In this document: positions 1 to 8,482 of the stretch, piece after piece
How positions within the stretch are numbered: position 1 is the stretch's first letter
Layout: each line of letters starts with the position of its first letter
Source: Bacteroidia bacterium
Lineage (GTDB): Bacteria > Bacteroidota > Bacteroidia > Chitinophagales > UBA2359
Direction of reading: 5' to 3'
DNA length: 60,031 nt
Assembly: GCA_030427245.1 (NCBI GenBank)
Contig: JAUHXA010000047.1
Coordinates: 1 to 60,031, forward strand
Position numbers and translations under genes: made by a program
Notes under the pieces: model-generated
Databases searched by the model: none
Told to the model about the DNA's origin: nothing
What the model saw: only the letters and a program-made list of their open reading frames with translations

Positions 1-427
1 ATATGATTGATTTTATGCCTATTGCAAAAATGGATTATTATTTTCAAAATGTGTGTAGTGGGAAACTAAAAAAATTAAGTCATTAATAATCAATACTTTG
101 CAAAAAAAAGTGTCAAACTCAAGAAAAATACGGTTGTTCAAAACCCCTTCAATGAAGAAGATAAATGAAAAATTTGGTTCGGGATATGAAACGATATGTG
201 GATTGGAGTAAAAATGTGAGAAAATAGTTTTAGTCTCAATTTTTAGAAGCTCTTCACCGTTATATCTTTACTCACCAAGTTACTATTCAGCAAGCCTTGA
301 GGTGACATCTTTTCAAAAATCAAAATTGGTTGATTATCAATAATGTCTCAAGAAAAGAGCCTGCCCCGAAACCTCGGGGTGTAATCTCAATGCTGAATAG
401 TAACTTCACCAAAACTCTTTAATAACC
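1..427. other. Non-coding left edge with a palindrome
   Basis: No convincing gene is seen. An inverted repeat is present: the bases around 282-295 (GTTACTATTCAGC) are repeated in reverse complement around 390-404. A short hairpin, CCCGAAACCTCGGG with one extra flanking G, lies at 364-378 and recurs near 52,202. This looks like an intergenic repeat of the palindromic type seen elsewhere in the window. AT-rich sequence at 1-240 could hold a decayed gene but nothing was recognised. Confidence 0.5.
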
Positions 428-780
428 ATGCGTTCCGTTCTTCACCTCACTTTCACCTTCCTGTTGTTAGGGGGCTTGGAAGTAAATCAGGAGGTAAAAT
501 GGTGGCGGGTGAAATGAGGTCACAAAGAGTTTTGACCGCAATTATAACAGGTCTTGGTATAGATGGGAGATTACCGATTGTAAGTTTTTACATTACTCTT
601 TTTAGAGAAGAGGCACCTATTCAACTGACTTACAATGAAGGCGGAGACTTTACGGATGCTTCATTGCAGTTGATTCAAGAAGCCCAAACAAAGGATTTTT
701 ACTTTTTCAGTGACATCAAAGTGAAAAATATAGATGGGAGTATACGAATATTGGACAATATGCTGTTTGAAATTCGGTAA
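428..780 (+). pseudogene. Frameshifted GldM C-domain-like secreted protein
   Basis: Two frames together make one plausible protein. From ATG 428 a short frame gives a signal-peptide-like start (MRSVLHLTFTFLLLGG) and stops at 515-517. A second frame, open from about 466 through 780, reads SKSGGKMVAGEMRSQ, then LPIVSFYITL, and ends FFSDIKVKNIDGSIRIL. This resembles the C-terminal domain of the gliding/T9SS protein GldM, which typically has GGK, VSFT and FEDIKV-DG-R-L blocks. The switch would lie near 465-480. It may be a small secreted GldM-domain protein broken by a frameshift or a sequencing error; it is much too short to be GldM itself. The ATG at 499 is probably internal. Confidence 0.45.
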
Positions 781-787
781 ACGAAAA

Positions 788-818
788 AGACCTTTGAAGT
801 TTTACTTTTCAAAGGTCT
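788..818. terminator. Hairpin terminator between convergent genes
   Basis: The arms AGACCTTTGAA and TTCAAAGGTCT form an 11-bp perfect stem with a short loop. A T-rich run follows some 15 nt later on the plus strand and an A-rich run lies on the other side. It sits between the GldM-like fragment and the convergent sorting-domain gene, so it may serve both. Confidence 0.6.
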
Positions 819-893
819 AAATCAAGAATTTGTTTTTTTCACAAGACAAGGTTAAAAATCTTGCCCCTTACTTCCTACCTCTCACTTCAAAAC

Positions 894-1721
894 TTACTTC
901 GTCAATACAATCTTCTCACTCACCTTTTGACTGCCATTGTCCAACTCCACAAAGTAATACCCCGCACTGTGTTTGGCAAGGTTGATTTGAGTTGTGCTTT
1001 TTCCAGCCGAAACCAAAGAGCGTTCTTGTTGAATCACTCTACCCAACATATCATAGACTGTAATGGTCAAATTTTCGCTTGTAGTAGCAGTATATTCTAT
1101 GTTTACAACACTGTTGGTAAAGTTCGGGAAAATGCGAACAGGCAATTTTTCGGCAATATTGTCAATGTCGGTGGTGAAATCGTTTAGTCCTTCCAATAGC
1201 CCCAAATCGTGTTTGTTGCCTTGATTGTCGTTGGTATTGAAGGCAGTGTATTTGGCATTGAATTGAAGGTCGGGAGTTAATTCTTTGTTTTTTACTTCAA
1301 AGCAAAATTCGGCTACATCAATCCAATCACCATTGACCGTAGGACAGCCCATATTGGCAGTCGTCAATAAAATGGCATAGTTTCCCTCACCCTTGGTATT
1401 GGTTTCCAAAGAATTGAAACTGTTTTGATAGGGAGCAGTTGCGCCATTCAAGGCACATTTGTTTTGTTCATTGAAGTGAACCGAAGTGAAATTGGGGTTG
1501 GTGATGGCTTCCGCATTGTAGGAAAAAAAGACGGTCGCACTGCCAATTTCAAAAGGGATGTCTTGTGCTTTGATTTGCACATTGACACAATAGGTATCGG
1601 AACTTCCATCGTTGGAGTTCAATACAGGATTGGTGAAACGCATATCCACGATTCCTGCAAAACTAAAGGTACTGAATGAGAGTAAAGTAAGAAAGAAAAA
1701 AGAAGGTATGAATTTTCTCAT
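894..1721 (-). CDS. Secreted protein with T9SS sorting domain
   Basis: A 275-aa protein with a clear signal peptide (hydrophobic FFFLTLLSFSTFSFAG). The middle region (about 25-170) is beta-rich with a cohesin-like look (VFFSYNAEAI, then AEFCFEVK) and two or three Cys. The last 85 residues are a type A sorting domain of the type IX secretion system: VRIFPNFTNSVVNIEY, ITVYDMLGRVI and a GYYFVEL strand ending in a basic tail. T9SS cargo of this class is exported through the Sec pathway, crosses the outer membrane and is released or anchored at the surface. The mature function is unknown. It is monocistronic, convergent with the upstream fragment and divergent from the peroxidase gene. Confidence 0.8.
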   Translation of the reverse strand: MRKFIPSFFFLTLLSFSTFSFAGIVDMRFTNPVLNSNDGSSDTYCVNVQIKAQDIPFEIGSATVFFSYNAEAITNPNFTSVHFNEQNKCALNGATAPYQNSFNSLETNTKGEGNYAILLTTANMGCPTVNGDWIDVAEFCFEVKNKELTPDLQFNAKYTAFNTNDNQGNKHDLGLLEGLNDFTTDIDNIAEKLPVRIFPNFTNSVVNIEYTATTSENLTITVYDMLGRVIQQERSLVSAGKSTTQINLAKHSAGYYFVELDNGSQKVSEKIVLTK

Positions 1722-2286
1722 TGTGAGTTGTGTTTTCTAAGATGAATAAGGGATAAATATTCTTTGCCGTTTTTAGAGTCTATCTAATTTTTTAGACGTA
1801 ACCGCTTTCCAACTAAAGTTCAAATTTATTTATTTTTCTTGGTTTTGTGTACAATTTATTCTAAATTGCGAGTGTTAATACTTCAAACACCGAGAACAAA
1901 TATCTTGTTCTCCATTACCGCTACGTTATACTACTACTATTATTTTGGATGTTTTTGGATTTTCTAACTCCTAATAGAAGTTGAATCCAAAAGTTAATTT
2001 TTTATTGAAGTTCAGTTGAATTTGCGTTTGAACTTTGAATTTTCATCCAACCCGCTATTGCTATTATGTTATAAATGTTAATGTTTGATTTTTGTCAAAG
2101 CAAAATCAAGTGATGCTGCTTTTGTACAAGATGGGTAAAAGATTTCTTTTGCCTTATCTGCAATAGTATGTCTTTACTTGCCTTTTTAGCTGCAATGGGT
2201 TAAAAACCATCTTATTGCAGGGTGAGAAAGGTATGCTTGCACATCGGCAGCTTACTACATTAATAAACACATAATAACATTTCAGA
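1722..2286. other. Intergenic region between divergent genes
   Basis: About 565 bp separating two divergently transcribed secreted-protein genes. It must hold both promoters, but no clean TTTG-N20-TAnnTTTG pair was identified. No ORF with coding character, tRNA or strong hairpin was seen. Confidence 0.5.
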
Positions 2287-4416
2287 ATGAAAACACTCAT
2301 GCAATTTTCAAGCCCTAAGCCATGGGCGAAAGCCTTTTTATTTGTATTGGCATACTTGTTTTTAAGTCCAAACCCAATCCATGCCCAAAACGACAAAGCT
2401 GTCAAAAAGGTGGAAAAACGTACCAATCAACAGTCTTTTACCCACATTCTCCGCACCAATAACAACAAGCTAATAGAAAGCTGCGAAAATTCTTCCTATC
2501 GAACAATTGATGGTACTTGCAACAATCCTGCAAACATCGAATGGGGAGCTACCGATATTGAGTTGATGCGCACCATGAACACAGATTACAATAATCCAGA
2601 CACATGGAACGATATGGCTGGAGAAGGCCGACCCAGTTCAAGAGCCATTTCCAACTACATATCAGCACAATCCGAAAGCACCCCAAGTCCTCGAAACCTC
2701 AGTTCTTTTGTGTTTACTTGGGGGCAATTTTTAGACCACGATATAGATCTCACACCCGAAGGTCACACCGAATACGAACCCATCCAAATGCCCGAAGACG
2801 AACCCTTATTTACGACCGATATCCCCTTTTTCCGTTCCGAAATCCACGAAGGAACAGGCGAATCCAACGCACGACAACAAACCAATTTGATTACCTCTTG
2901 GATAGATGCCTCCAATGTCTATGGCTCGGAACAAACGAGAGCCGATTGGCTGCGAACCTATTCGGATGGAAAGTTGAAAACCTCCACAGGAAATTTATTA
3001 CCCTTCAATACCATTGATGGAGAGCAAGAAAGCAATATTGATGAAAACGCTCCAAGTATGGCAGGAGACGGTAGCGGTACAAACAAGGTGTTTGTAGCAG
3101 GTGATGTCAGAGCCAATGAACAGTCTGGCTTAACCGTCCTACACACCTTATTCGTCAGAGAACACAACCGCATTTGTGAACAATTGAAGCAAAACGGTTT
3201 GACCGATGACGAAGAAATGTACCAAATAGCAAGGAAGAGAGTGGGGGCTTATCTTCAAGCTATAACTTACCGTGAATTCCTGCCTGCTTTGGGCATTCAA
3301 TTAGCTCCTTACCAAAACTACAGACCACATGTTCAGCCCGACATTTCTAATCTTTTCGCAACGGCGGCTTATCGTTTGGGGCATACAATGGTGACGGAAG
3401 AACTGTTGATTTTGGACAATCAATGTGAAGATGTCGAAAGCGGATCAGTTTCTTTGTTGGAAGCTTTCTTCAATCCAACAGTCGTCAAAACCTATGGACT
3501 TGATCCGCTTTTGAAAGGCCTGTCTGTGCAAGTACAGGAGGCAGTGGATTTGCAGGTGATAGACAATCTACGCAATTTCTTGTTTGGAGACCCAACCGCA
3601 GAAGTGGTTGTTGGATTGGATTTGGTTTCTTTGAACATCCAAAGAGGTCGTGATCACGGCTTGCCTGATTACAACAGCATCCGAAAACAATATACTGGAA
3701 AACGAGCGCAAAAATTCAGCGACATCACCAAAGACAATGCACTCAGAACTGCCTTGAGTGATGCCTACGGCAAAGACATTCACAATATTGACGCTTGGGT
3801 AGGTCTATTGGCAGAGGACAAATTGCCGAATAGTTCGGTGGGGGCAACACTTCATGCAGTCTTGAAATCTCAGTTTGAAAGATTGAGGGATGCCGATGCT
3901 TTTTACTACGAATACGACAAAGCCTTGACTCACAATGAGCGCAACAACATCCGAAACACGACTCTTTCCGACATCGTTGAGCGAAATTCAGAGGTAACCG
4001 ATTTATCGGAGAATGTATTTTTTGCGAGAAACTGCAATATAGGTGGTGGCGGCAATGGCGGGAACCATGGTGGTGGGCATGGTCATGGAGACGGTCGTCC
4101 GAGACGTGGTCAGACCTCTCCCTCAGAAGGTCCAAACAAAACGAGTCTTGAAGTACAAGAAACGATTGCAGAATTGAAGGTATTCCCGAATCCAAACCTT
4201 GGAACATTCCAAATCAGTTTTCATATTGCAGAAGCGACTAATTTGCAGATTGAATTGGTCGGCCTAAATGGTGAAACAGTCTATCAAGCACAAGAATCCG
4301 ATTGGAGTGGAGACTATCAGCAAGTTATTCAATTAGATGCTGTGGCAAGCGGAATCTATATATTGAAGGTGACGACTGATGAACAGCGATGGACGGAGAA
4401 ATTGGTGATTCACTAA
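2287..4416 (+). CDS. Secreted animal-type heme peroxidase, T9SS-sorted
   Basis: A 709-aa protein of the peroxidase-cyclooxygenase (animal heme peroxidase) superfamily. A signal peptide ends near IHAQ. The distal-His region WGQFLDHDIDLT lies near residues 145-157, the catalytic Arg region LFVREHNRI near 290, and the proximal-His motif AYRLGHTMV near 360. LNIQRGRDHGLPDYN near 450 is a family hallmark. After the catalytic domain comes a Gly/His-rich linker (about 582-605) and then a T9SS sorting domain (LKVFPNPNLGTFQISF onward). These enzymes use hydrogen peroxide to oxidise halides or organic substrates; a surface or released location is predicted. The Gly/His linker could bind metal. It is monocistronic. 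Confidence 0.92.
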   Translation: MKTLMQFSSPKPWAKAFLFVLAYLFLSPNPIHAQNDKAVKKVEKRTNQQSFTHILRTNNNKLIESCENSSYRTIDGTCNNPANIEWGATDIELMRTMNTDYNNPDTWNDMAGEGRPSSRAISNYISAQSESTPSPRNLSSFVFTWGQFLDHDIDLTPEGHTEYEPIQMPEDEPLFTTDIPFFRSEIHEGTGESNARQQTNLITSWIDASNVYGSEQTRADWLRTYSDGKLKTSTGNLLPFNTIDGEQESNIDENAPSMAGDGSGTNKVFVAGDVRANEQSGLTVLHTLFVREHNRICEQLKQNGLTDDEEMYQIARKRVGAYLQAITYREFLPALGIQLAPYQNYRPHVQPDISNLFATAAYRLGHTMVTEELLILDNQCEDVESGSVSLLEAFFNPTVVKTYGLDPLLKGLSVQVQEAVDLQVIDNLRNFLFGDPTAEVVVGLDLVSLNIQRGRDHGLPDYNSIRKQYTGKRAQKFSDITKDNALRTALSDAYGKDIHNIDAWVGLLAEDKLPNSSVGATLHAVLKSQFERLRDADAFYYEYDKALTHNERNNIRNTTLSDIVERNSEVTDLSENVFFARNCNIGGGGNGGNHGGGHGHGDGRPRRGQTSPSEGPNKTSLEVQETIAELKVFPNPNLGTFQISFHIAEATNLQIELVGLNGETVYQAQESDWSGDYQQVIQLDAVASGIYILKVTTDEQRWTEKLVIH

Positions 4417-4620
4417 TTTTCTTGATGCGAGAGGAGGGATTTCATTTTTCTGAGAATATCTCTCTTTGTTCTCGCTTCTTTTATCTGACCTCCTAATCAA
4501 AGTAAGTTTTTTTAGTTGATTTTATGGGCCTTGGCGACATTGGGAGTGTTGCTGAGGCTCTTTTTGTTTGGTTTAGGAAAGTTGAATTTTTATAAATATA
4601 TCCGATTCTGTTCTCCTCCA

Positions 4621-5547
4621 TCACTTCATAATCCGCTTAAAATCATCCACATTTTTTGCCAAAATGGAGTAGGACTTTTTCAATTGGGCTTTGACATCTG
4701 CTCGGTCTTTATGGCGGATGTCAATGTCCAATTTGTCCAATACGTGAATCCACGCCAACAACTCAGCCGTAGCAGGTTTCTTCCGCATTCCCTTGTTTTT
4801 GCGAATGTACTCAAAATGGTCAATCGCCGCTTCCAACATACTTTCCTTGAACGAATCATTCAATGTCAAACGGCTGTTCACAATTTTCATCAGCAAATCT
4901 TTGTCGGGAAAGGGAATGTGGTAAAATACACAACGCCTTAAAAAAGCATCGGGTAGATTCTTCTCTGAATTGCTCGTAATGACGACTATCGGGCGGTTTT
5001 CCCGATTCCTCACCTCATATTTTTCTTTGGTTTCCTTGACGGTAAAACGCATTTGCTCGATTTCGTTCAACACATCATTCGGAAAATCACGAGGAGCTTT
5101 GTCAATTTCATCTATCAAAACCACCGAACCTTCTGTGTCGGAATTGGCAATTGCCTTGCCCAATGCCTGCAATTCAATATATTCGCCTACCTTCAATTTC
5201 GCCTCCGCCTTGTCCTTCAATTGGGCATCGTGAAAGTGCCGCAAGGATTCGTAGTTGTAAAACAAATCCCTTGCCACAGACTGCGACTTGGTGTGAAACT
5301 CATGCAGCGGCACGCCCAACTGATAGGCGATACTTGCCGCCAATCGGGTTTTGCCTGTCCCTGGTTCTCCTGTCAACAACAAAGGCTGTTCTAATGCCAA
5401 TGCGACATTAACCGCATCGGCTAATTCTTCGGAAGCAATGTAACCTTTTGGGTCAGTGACGTTTCGGACTTGGTAGTCGGATAGGATGCGCTTTAGGGAG
5501 CGTTCTGAGAGGGTTTGGTTGGTGGGGGTGTAGATGTTGAAGGGCAT
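4621..5547 (-). CDS. MoxR-type AAA+ ATPase
   Basis: A 308-aa single-domain AAA+ ATPase. Walker A is GEPGTGKT (residues 60-67), Walker B is VVLIDEIDK (142-150), sensor 1 is ITSNSEKNLPD (190-200) and the arginine finger region is AFLRRC (201-206). The length and motifs fit the MoxR group, ATP-driven remodelling proteins that usually work with a von Willebrand factor A (vWA) protein. No separate vWA gene is adjacent, but the large FGE protein at 8.6-12.1 kb contains a vWA-like region, so the two may be partners. It is transcribed in the same direction as RT, the FGE protein and TIR, but a palindromic element and a plus-strand gene lie between them. It could also be an independent gene; its membership of the island is inferred. 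Confidence 0.88.
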   Translation of the reverse strand: MPFNIYTPTNQTLSERSLKRILSDYQVRNVTDPKGYIASEELADAVNVALALEQPLLLTGEPGTGKTRLAASIAYQLGVPLHEFHTKSQSVARDLFYNYESLRHFHDAQLKDKAEAKLKVGEYIELQALGKAIANSDTEGSVVLIDEIDKAPRDFPNDVLNEIEQMRFTVKETKEKYEVRNRENRPIVVITSNSEKNLPDAFLRRCVFYHIPFPDKDLLMKIVNSRLTLNDSFKESMLEAAIDHFEYIRKNKGMRKKPATAELLAWIHVLDKLDIDIRHKDRADVKAQLKKSYSILAKNVDDFKRIMK

Positions 5548-5563
5548 GATGTTTTGTATTTAT

Positions 5564-5690
5564 AGAGCCTTGAACAGGAAGATTAATTGAAAGGAAGCTT
5601 GTACAGCGCAGTACTCAGTACACTTACAGCATGGTTTATTTACGTTAAGTGAGCTTCTTTTTTATTACCTTTCATGTTCAAAGCTGTGTT
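5564..5690. repeat. Palindromic element, copy 1 (family A)
   Basis: An approximately 125-bp imperfect palindrome. The left end GAGCCTTGAACAGGAAG runs into ATTAATTGAAAGGAAGC; the right end contains TTCATGTTCAAAGCTGTG. Its reverse complement matches both ends of the copy at 13,858-13,988, including TTTCAATTAA(A)TCTTCCTGTT. The inner part has the short palindrome AGTACTCAGTACAC-like region. It encodes nothing and looks like a non-autonomous MITE- or REP-like repeat. Confidence 0.7.
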
Positions 5691-5741
5691 CAGAGATTTC
5701 AACTTAATTTCGTATATTTTCTATCAAAGATAACAATTACC

Positions 5742-6521
5742 GTGATTCACAAAGAATTAATTTACGACATAATCGGCTGTATGTTGGACGTATACAAACA
5801 ATTGGGCAATATTTGGCCCGAAAGCATCTACGAACAGGCTTTGCAAATAGCACTTCAAGGAAAAGGCATTCATGCTGTTGCTCAACACAGCTATGAAGTC
5901 GTTTACAAAAAAGGCAAAGTAGGTTTATACAGACCTGATTTGTTGGTAGAAGATAAGATAATCATTGAACTCAAAGCAGTCGAGAAACTTCAAAGCCTCC
6001 ATAAAGCTCAATTGATTTCCTATCTCAAAGGCTTTGATAAGCCCATTGGAATCCTTGCCAACTTTACAGGCACAAAATTGGCTCGACAAATCATCCCCAA
6101 CAAATACCACCAAATGACGGTATTACAGAATGTATTGGATTTTGAGAAAGTGAACATTCCTTCAAAAAACGAACTCAAATACATTTTTGATACCGCAGCC
6201 GAAGTTTTGAAGGTTTTAGGACCAGGTTTCTATGAAGAAATCTATCGTCGAGCCTTTTTCAAAGAACTGAATTTTAGAAAAATTCCTTTTGAAACTAAAA
6301 ACAAGGTGGAAGCTTTCTTCAATGAAAGCAGTTTGGGCGAAAAATACGTGAACTTCTTCAAACTTCAAAAAAACACTTTGGTCGCAACTATTGCTGTCAA
6401 AGAAATTAATCCTGTTTTGAAATCAAGATTCGCCACTTATATCAAACTCATGGGCTGCACTCAAGGCTTAATTTTCAATTTTAGTGGCTTGAGATTGCAG
6501 TTTAGTTATGTGCGGTTGTGA
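5742..6521 (+). CDS. Tandem GxxExxY-domain protein (PD-(D/E)XK-like)
   Basis: About 259 aa from GTG 5742; an in-frame ATG at 5649 exists but lies inside the palindromic element, so the GTG (VIHKELIYDIIG) is preferred. Two GxxExxY-family domains are joined. The first has NIWPESIYEQAL, then RPDLLVEDKIIIELKA, which supplies the D...ExK nuclease-like core. The second begins LGPGFYEEIYRRAF but lacks the D and ExK residues (VNFFKLQKN then TIAVKE), so it appears degenerate. GxxExxY proteins belong to the PD-(D/E)XK fold, are common in Bacteroidota and Cyanobacteria, and have no settled function. The gene is flanked on both sides by family A palindromic elements, suggesting it can move or was inserted as a cassette. 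Confidence 0.75.
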   Translation: MIHKELIYDIIGCMLDVYKQLGNIWPESIYEQALQIALQGKGIHAVAQHSYEVVYKKGKVGLYRPDLLVEDKIIIELKAVEKLQSLHKAQLISYLKGFDKPIGILANFTGTKLARQIIPNKYHQMTVLQNVLDFEKVNIPSKNELKYIFDTAAEVLKVLGPGFYEEIYRRAFFKELNFRKIPFETKNKVEAFFNESSLGEKYVNFFKLQKNTLVATIAVKEINPVLKSRFATYIKLMGCTQGLIFNFSGLRLQFSYVRL

Positions 6522-6527
6522 GGTGTG

Positions 6528-6650
6528 AAGCTTTGAACAAGAAGGTTTAATCAAAAAGAAGCACACCTGATGTAAAGGAATTGTTCTGTTTAATGTGTGC
6601 TGCTCTGTACGAGCTTCCTTTCAATTAACCTTCTTGTTCAAGGCTGTACG
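6528..6650. repeat. Palindromic element, copy 2 (family A)
   Basis: It begins AGCTTTGAACAAGAAGG and ends with TTCAATTAACCTTCTTGTTC AAGGCT (a long arm, split here for length). The ends are inverted repeats of each other, and the orientation matches the 13,858 copy and is inverted relative to the 5,564 copy. It abuts the stop codon of the reverse transcriptase gene. Confidence 0.7.
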
Positions 6651-6651
6651 C

Positions 6652-7752
6652 CTAATCCAAGAGCCGCCACGCAAAACGGTCTGTTTTTACCAAGTTCAAT
6701 CCTTTATCTTGTATCTCAAAATAGAGCGTATTTTGCAATCTAAAAGTGTCTGCTTGCTTCGCATGACCCAACCAACTGTTCAGCCGACATTCAAAATCTG
6801 CCACCTTCAATTTCTCTTTCCGAAACTGTTGGTTATTGTCTTTCAAACGTTTCCGAAATCTACGAACATTTTCTTTCTTCAGCAAGCGATGGGTGTCAAA
6901 AATGCGCTGTCCTAAAAAAGTAACTCCATTTTTCGTTGGAAAAACATGGGTCTTTTTGGGATGCAACAACAAACGATAGTTGGCTAAATAGGCTTCAATT
7001 TGGCTTTGTGCTGTTCGCAATTCTTCTTTTACATTGCCAAATAACACAAAATCGTCCACATAGCGAATATAGCACTTTATTTTCAAATCTTCCTTCACAA
7101 AATGGTCAAAGCGATTCAGATAAATATTGGCAAAATACTGACTCGTCAAATTGCCTATCGGCAAGCCTTTTCTTCGTTCAAAAGGAGTAAACAAATCATC
7201 TCCTTCAAAATAAGGGCAATGCTGCTCTTGTTCGTTGCTGTTGTCAATAATCAAATCAATCAGCCACAGTGTTTTGCGACAAGCAATTTTTCGACGGATT
7301 TCTTGCTTCAAAACCGCATGGTCTATACTCGGAAAGTACTTCCGAATATCGGACTTCAAAACATATTCATTGCTATGCAAATACTCTTGACATTTCCGAA
7401 TCGCTGCATGAGTGCCTTTGCCCTTTCGATTCGCATAGCTCGTATCAATAAAACTGCGCTCAAATAAAGGTTGAATGACATTACACAAAGCATGATGCAC
7501 GACCCTATCTCGATAAGGGGCAGCGCTGATCATTCGTTTTTTGGGGTCGAAAATGTAAAAACTGCGATATGCTCCTGATTGATAGGTTTGTGCTTCCAAC
7601 TCTGCTTTCAAATCCAACAACTCCCACTCCAATCGAAAGTGAAAGCGGTTTACATTTGCCTGTGAACGCTTGCCTTTTCGAGCTTGCAGAGCAGCCAACA
7701 CCAAATTTTCAAAATTGGTAATTTGGTGAAATAAATTTTTAAACCTTTTCAT
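6652..7752 (-). CDS. DGR reverse transcriptase
   Basis: About 366 aa from the ATG at 7750-7752 (a TTG two codons upstream is possible). Reverse transcriptase motifs in order: [13 protein letters not shown] (about 133-145, motif A region), [18 protein letters not shown] (about 196-213) and [10 protein letters not shown] (about 229-238, catalytic YVDD). The IGNLTSQ form of motif 4, the small size and the absence of a maturase or endonuclease domain are typical of diversity-generating retroelement RTs rather than retrons or group II introns. With Avd it should copy the TR RNA into cDNA with errors at adenines and install it in the VR. The final codons overlap a 19-bp stretch identical to part of the TR. 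The family A element follows immediately. Confidence 0.93.
   Translation of the reverse strand: MKRFKNLFHQITNFENLVLAALQARKGKRSQANVNRFHFRLEWELLDLKAELEAQTYQSGAYRSFYIFDPKKRMISAAPYRDRVVHHALCNVIQPLFERSFIDTSYANRKGKGTHAAIRKCQEYLHSNEYVLKSDIRKYFPSIDHAVLKQEIRRKIACRKTLWLIDLIIDNSNEQEQHCPYFEGDDLFTPFERRKGLPIGNLTSQYFANIYLNRFDHFVKEDLKIKCYIRYVDDFVLFGNVKEELRTAQSQIEAYLANYRLLLHPKKTHVFPTKNGVTFLGQRIFDTHRLLKKENVRRFRKRLKDNNQQFRKEKLKVADFECRLNSWLGHAKQADTFRLQNTLYFEIQDKGLNLVKTDRFAWRLLD
6656..6674. repeat. 19-bp VR/TR-like relic at RT 3' end
   Basis: The 19 bases 6656-6674 are identical to TR positions 8386-8404; 18 of them also match the VR. Read on the minus strand in the other frame the segment gives TVLRGGSW, the conserved FGE block that opens the VR. 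In the RT frame the same bases encode FAWRLL. This looks like the stub of a former VR or TR copy, cut off by the palindromic element at 6528-6650. Confidence 0.6.
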
Positions 7753-7774
7753 AAACAATTCGATTCAATTCAAT

Positions 7775-8113
7775 ATGCAGCAAGAAACCATCATCGAAAA
7801 ATGCTACAACTACTTGAAAATCAACATTTCCATGATTGATTCCTTTCCTCGCCGGCAACGGTTTTTGATTGGTGAACGACTCCAATCCCTCAATGCAGAA
7901 TTATTGGAAATGCTCATTGAAGCCTACTATTCACCCAAAAGTCAAAAAAAAGCAATATTGCGAAAAGTAAACATCAAAATCGAAAAAATCCGATACTACC
8001 TTCGCCTCTGCTATGAATTGGGATATTACGGCTCTCGAAAACACCATTATCTGCTTGAAAAACTCAACGAAATAGGGCGGATGACAGGAGGTTGGTTAAA
8101 AAGTGTGTCTTAG
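7775..8113 (+). CDS. avd: Avd-like DGR accessory protein
   Basis: A 112-aa helical protein matching the accessory variability determinant / four-helix-bundle family. Landmarks are FPRRQRFLIGERL (about 25-37), LIEAYYSPK, a Lys/Arg-rich helix (ILRKVNIKIEKIRYYLRL) and the typical end LNEIGRMTGGWLKS. Avd forms a basic pentameric barrel that binds the RT and nucleic acid and is required for mutagenic retrohoming in studied DGRs. It is transcribed divergently from the RT, with only 22 bp between the two start codons, and opposite to the VR gene. Most DGRs place avd in line with the target gene and RT, so the orientation is unusual. The reading frame is intact. Confidence 0.85.
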   Translation: MQQETIIEKCYNYLKINISMIDSFPRRQRFLIGERLQSLNAELLEMLIEAYYSPKSQKKAILRKVNIKIEKIRYYLRLCYELGYYGSRKHHYLLEKLNEIGRMTGGWLKSVS

Positions 8114-8289
8114 AAAAACTCAAAAAACACAACACAGGTCTTTCGACTCAAGGCTACTAAACCCATGCTGCCTTTTTTGTGTTCGGCTGACAGCAAAAAA
8201 AGCCACCAACACAGGAAACCGCTTTGAAATCCTTAGGGGCAACGCTCTTGACAAGGCACAATACCTACGTCAAGACTCTGGCTAAAATA

Positions 8290-8419
8290 AAGGTGTTTTG
8301 GCGAGCCGAAAACCGTTGTTGTTGTTCCTATTATCAGGATTGTTGTTGTTGCGATTAGAAGGGCGACAGTTGGAATTGTTATTGTTCCAAGAGCCGCCAC
8401 GCAACACACGAGAGGCATC
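8290..8419 (-). repeat. DGR template repeat (TR)
   Basis: A 130-bp sequence matching the VR at an offset of 289 bp. Read on the minus strand in the VR frame it encodes RGGSWNNNNSNCRPSNR, then NNNNPDNRNNNNGFRLAKTP: runs of AAC/AAT codons at exactly the positions that vary in the VR. There are 38 coding-strand adenines; 16 are changed in the VR (8 A to T, 7 A to G, 1 A to C) and none of the other 92 bases differs. The boundaries were placed where identity stops. It lies between the VR and RT in the same orientation, as expected for a DGR template RNA. The region has no intact gene on the minus strand. Confidence 0.95.
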
Positions 8420-8449
8420 ACTTAATAAGCCGTTTCCTTTGAAGTCACT

Positions 8450-8482
8450 AAACTACAAAAGTCTTCAAGACTTTTGTAGTTT
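8450..8482. repeat. Perfect 16-bp inverted repeat between VR and TR
   Basis: The arm AAACTACAAAAGTCTT (8450-8465) is separated by a single C from its exact reverse complement (8467-8482). It lies about 97 bp past the VR end and about 30 bp before the TR in transcription order. DGRs often have a hairpin or cruciform just after the VR that aids retrohoming; this one is farther away than usual. It could also act as a terminator or as TR RNA structure. There is no U-tract on the minus strand. Confidence 0.7.

Noticed and set aside
5604-5625. CRISPR-like short repeats in the 5.5-6.7 kb intergenic regions
   Set aside because: The repeats are inverted, not directly repeated with spacers, and no cas genes are present.
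6652-7752. Retron or group II intron RT
   Set aside because: The motif IGNLTSQ, small size, adjacent Avd and the TR/VR pair all indicate a DGR; no maturase domain or intron ends were seen.
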